A stretch of 48,248 nucleotides of DNA from Aureococcus anophagefferens (taxonomy: Eukaryota; Sar; Pelagophyceae; Pelagomonadales; Pelagomonadaceae), in contig NW_008705563.1 in assembly GCF_000186865.1 (NCBI RefSeq), forward strand, positions 2,150,674-2,198,921, written 5' to 3'. The notes below the pieces were generated by a model. The model saw nothing but the letters and a program-made list of their open reading frames with translations, was not told the origin of the DNA and ran no database searches. The translations under genes and the position numbers were made by a program. Shown in pieces: positions 47,713-48,248 of the stretch. Positions within the stretch are counted from its first letter, which is position 1; every line of letters starts with the position of its first letter.

Positions 47713-48248
47713 ATGTCGTGGCGGGAGAAGAAGTTGGAGTATGAGAATCGCATGGCCCGAGCGAGGGGCAAAAAACTCGACACCCTCAAGACCTGCACGA
47801 TCTGCGGCGCCGACAAAGCCAAGGTCTGTCAAGGGTGCGGCACGACGGCCTACTGTTCGACGGACTGCCAACGCATCGACTGGCGCGACCGGGGCCACCG
47901 GAAGGTCTGCAAGAAGATCCAGGCCGCGGAGGCGGCCCGGGCGGAAGCGCCGACGCCCCCGCCGTCGCCACCGCGCGAGGTGTTCTACGGCCCCGCGCCT
48001 CGGTCGCACGCCGACGAGATCCGCGCGCGCATCGCGGCGGAACACGAAGCCGCCCGCGTGCGGCGCGAGGCGAACCCGGAGCGGGAGCCGCTCTCTGCGC
48101 GGTTTGGGTCGCGGTGCCCGATCTGTCTCGAGGAGTGGGACGTGAATGATGCGGGCGTGTTTCGCACCTGTTGCTGCCGGAGGGTCTGCGAGTCGTGCAG
48201 TGTCAAGATCGGCTACGGCGCGTGTCCCCTCAGTAAAGTGCCGTGCGC
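47713..48248 (+). CDS. MYND / RING / Sel1-repeat protein, array copy 3 (cut by window end)
   Basis: 178 complete codons are visible from ATG 47713, and the frame is open at the right edge. The MYND finger (CTICGADKAKVCQGC, AYCSTDCQ, HRKVC) and linker match copies 1 and 2. The RING-like region keeps CPICLEEWD and CCCRRVCESC, but its last pair reads GACPLSK in place of CPLCR, so the final zinc-ligand Cys is Ser in this copy. Whether the downstream Sel1 repeats are intact cannot be seen. The upstream region diverges from that of copies 1 and 2 except for the 32-bp block. Confidence 0.8.
   Translation, partial: MSWREKKLEYENRMARARGKKLDTLKTCTICGADKAKVCQGCGTTAYCSTDCQRIDWRDRGHRKVCKKIQAAEAARAEAPTPPPSPPREVFYGPAPRSHADEIRARIAAEHEAARVRREANPEREPLSARFGSRCPICLEEWDVNDAGVFRTCCCRRVCESCSVKIGYGACPLSKVPC

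Noticed and set aside
1..48248. tRNA, rRNA, CRISPR or transposase genes
   Set aside because: None recognised by eye in any stretch between genes. Absence is not proven without a search.

Overview
This window reads as nuclear DNA of a very GC-rich, gene-dense stramenopile alga, most likely a pelagophyte such as Aureococcus or a close relative. The species call is inference. Four things support it. Predicted plastid presequences carry the heterokont signature: the DEAD-box helicase has a literal ASAFAP motif, and the Tic20-like and SelU-like proteins have similar ones. Genes are eukaryotic, with spliceosomal introns. A tandem MYND/RING/Sel1 family is present. Most strikingly, five short introner elements (non-autonomous DNA transposons that act as introns) are present, a phenomenon described in Aureococcus and Micromonas. 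A 401-base run of N at 21613-22013 shows a draft assembly.

Layout: 0.7-4.3 kb holds a DA1-like LIM peptidase, a Ser-rich unknown and a Tic20-like plastid translocon protein split by introner 1. 4.3-9.5 kb holds a plastid DEAD-box helicase and a large Tudor/SET protein whose SET domain is interrupted by an insert. 9.8-12.4 kb holds a lipocalin-like secreted protein, an AN1-like zinc-finger protein and an unknown. 12.8-15 kb holds mitochondrial ATP synthase subunit d and D-glycerate 3-kinase, divergently arranged. 15-18.2 kb holds a WW/CCCH/RS protein, a small secreted unknown and another unknown. 18.2-19.5 kb is non-coding, with a hairpin-forming inverted repeat. 19.5-21.5 kb is a Pro/Thr-rich single-pass membrane protein whose 5' end runs toward the gap. 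22.2-26.2 kb holds a putatively myristoylated small protein, a protein with repeated helical domains, a SelU-like tRNA 2-selenouridine synthase with introner 2 inserted antisense, and an MgtE/SLC41 Mg2+ transporter. 26.5-40.7 kb is one complete outer-arm dynein beta-type heavy chain in three exons (introner 5 plus one ordinary 59-nt intron). 41-44.7 kb is a DEP/FYVE-like/AGC kinase carrying introners 3 and 4. 44.9 kb to the end is a tandem array of MYND-RING-Sel1 genes, the third cut by the window end.

The main biological story is the introner family. All five elements have 8-bp target-site duplications beginning with GT or GC on the gene strand and a terminal inverted repeat ending in AG. 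In every case, cutting from the first base of the upstream duplication to the AG at the element end restores the uninterrupted reading frame. The same element type appears to be spliced in both orientations. Other notable points are a 64-bp tandem array that has copied the end of the Mg2+ transporter gene, extremely tight convergent gene spacing (10-48 nt), a Tudor-like insert inside a SET domain, and mosaic divergence in the MYND array. I saw no tRNA, rRNA, CRISPR array or transposase gene.
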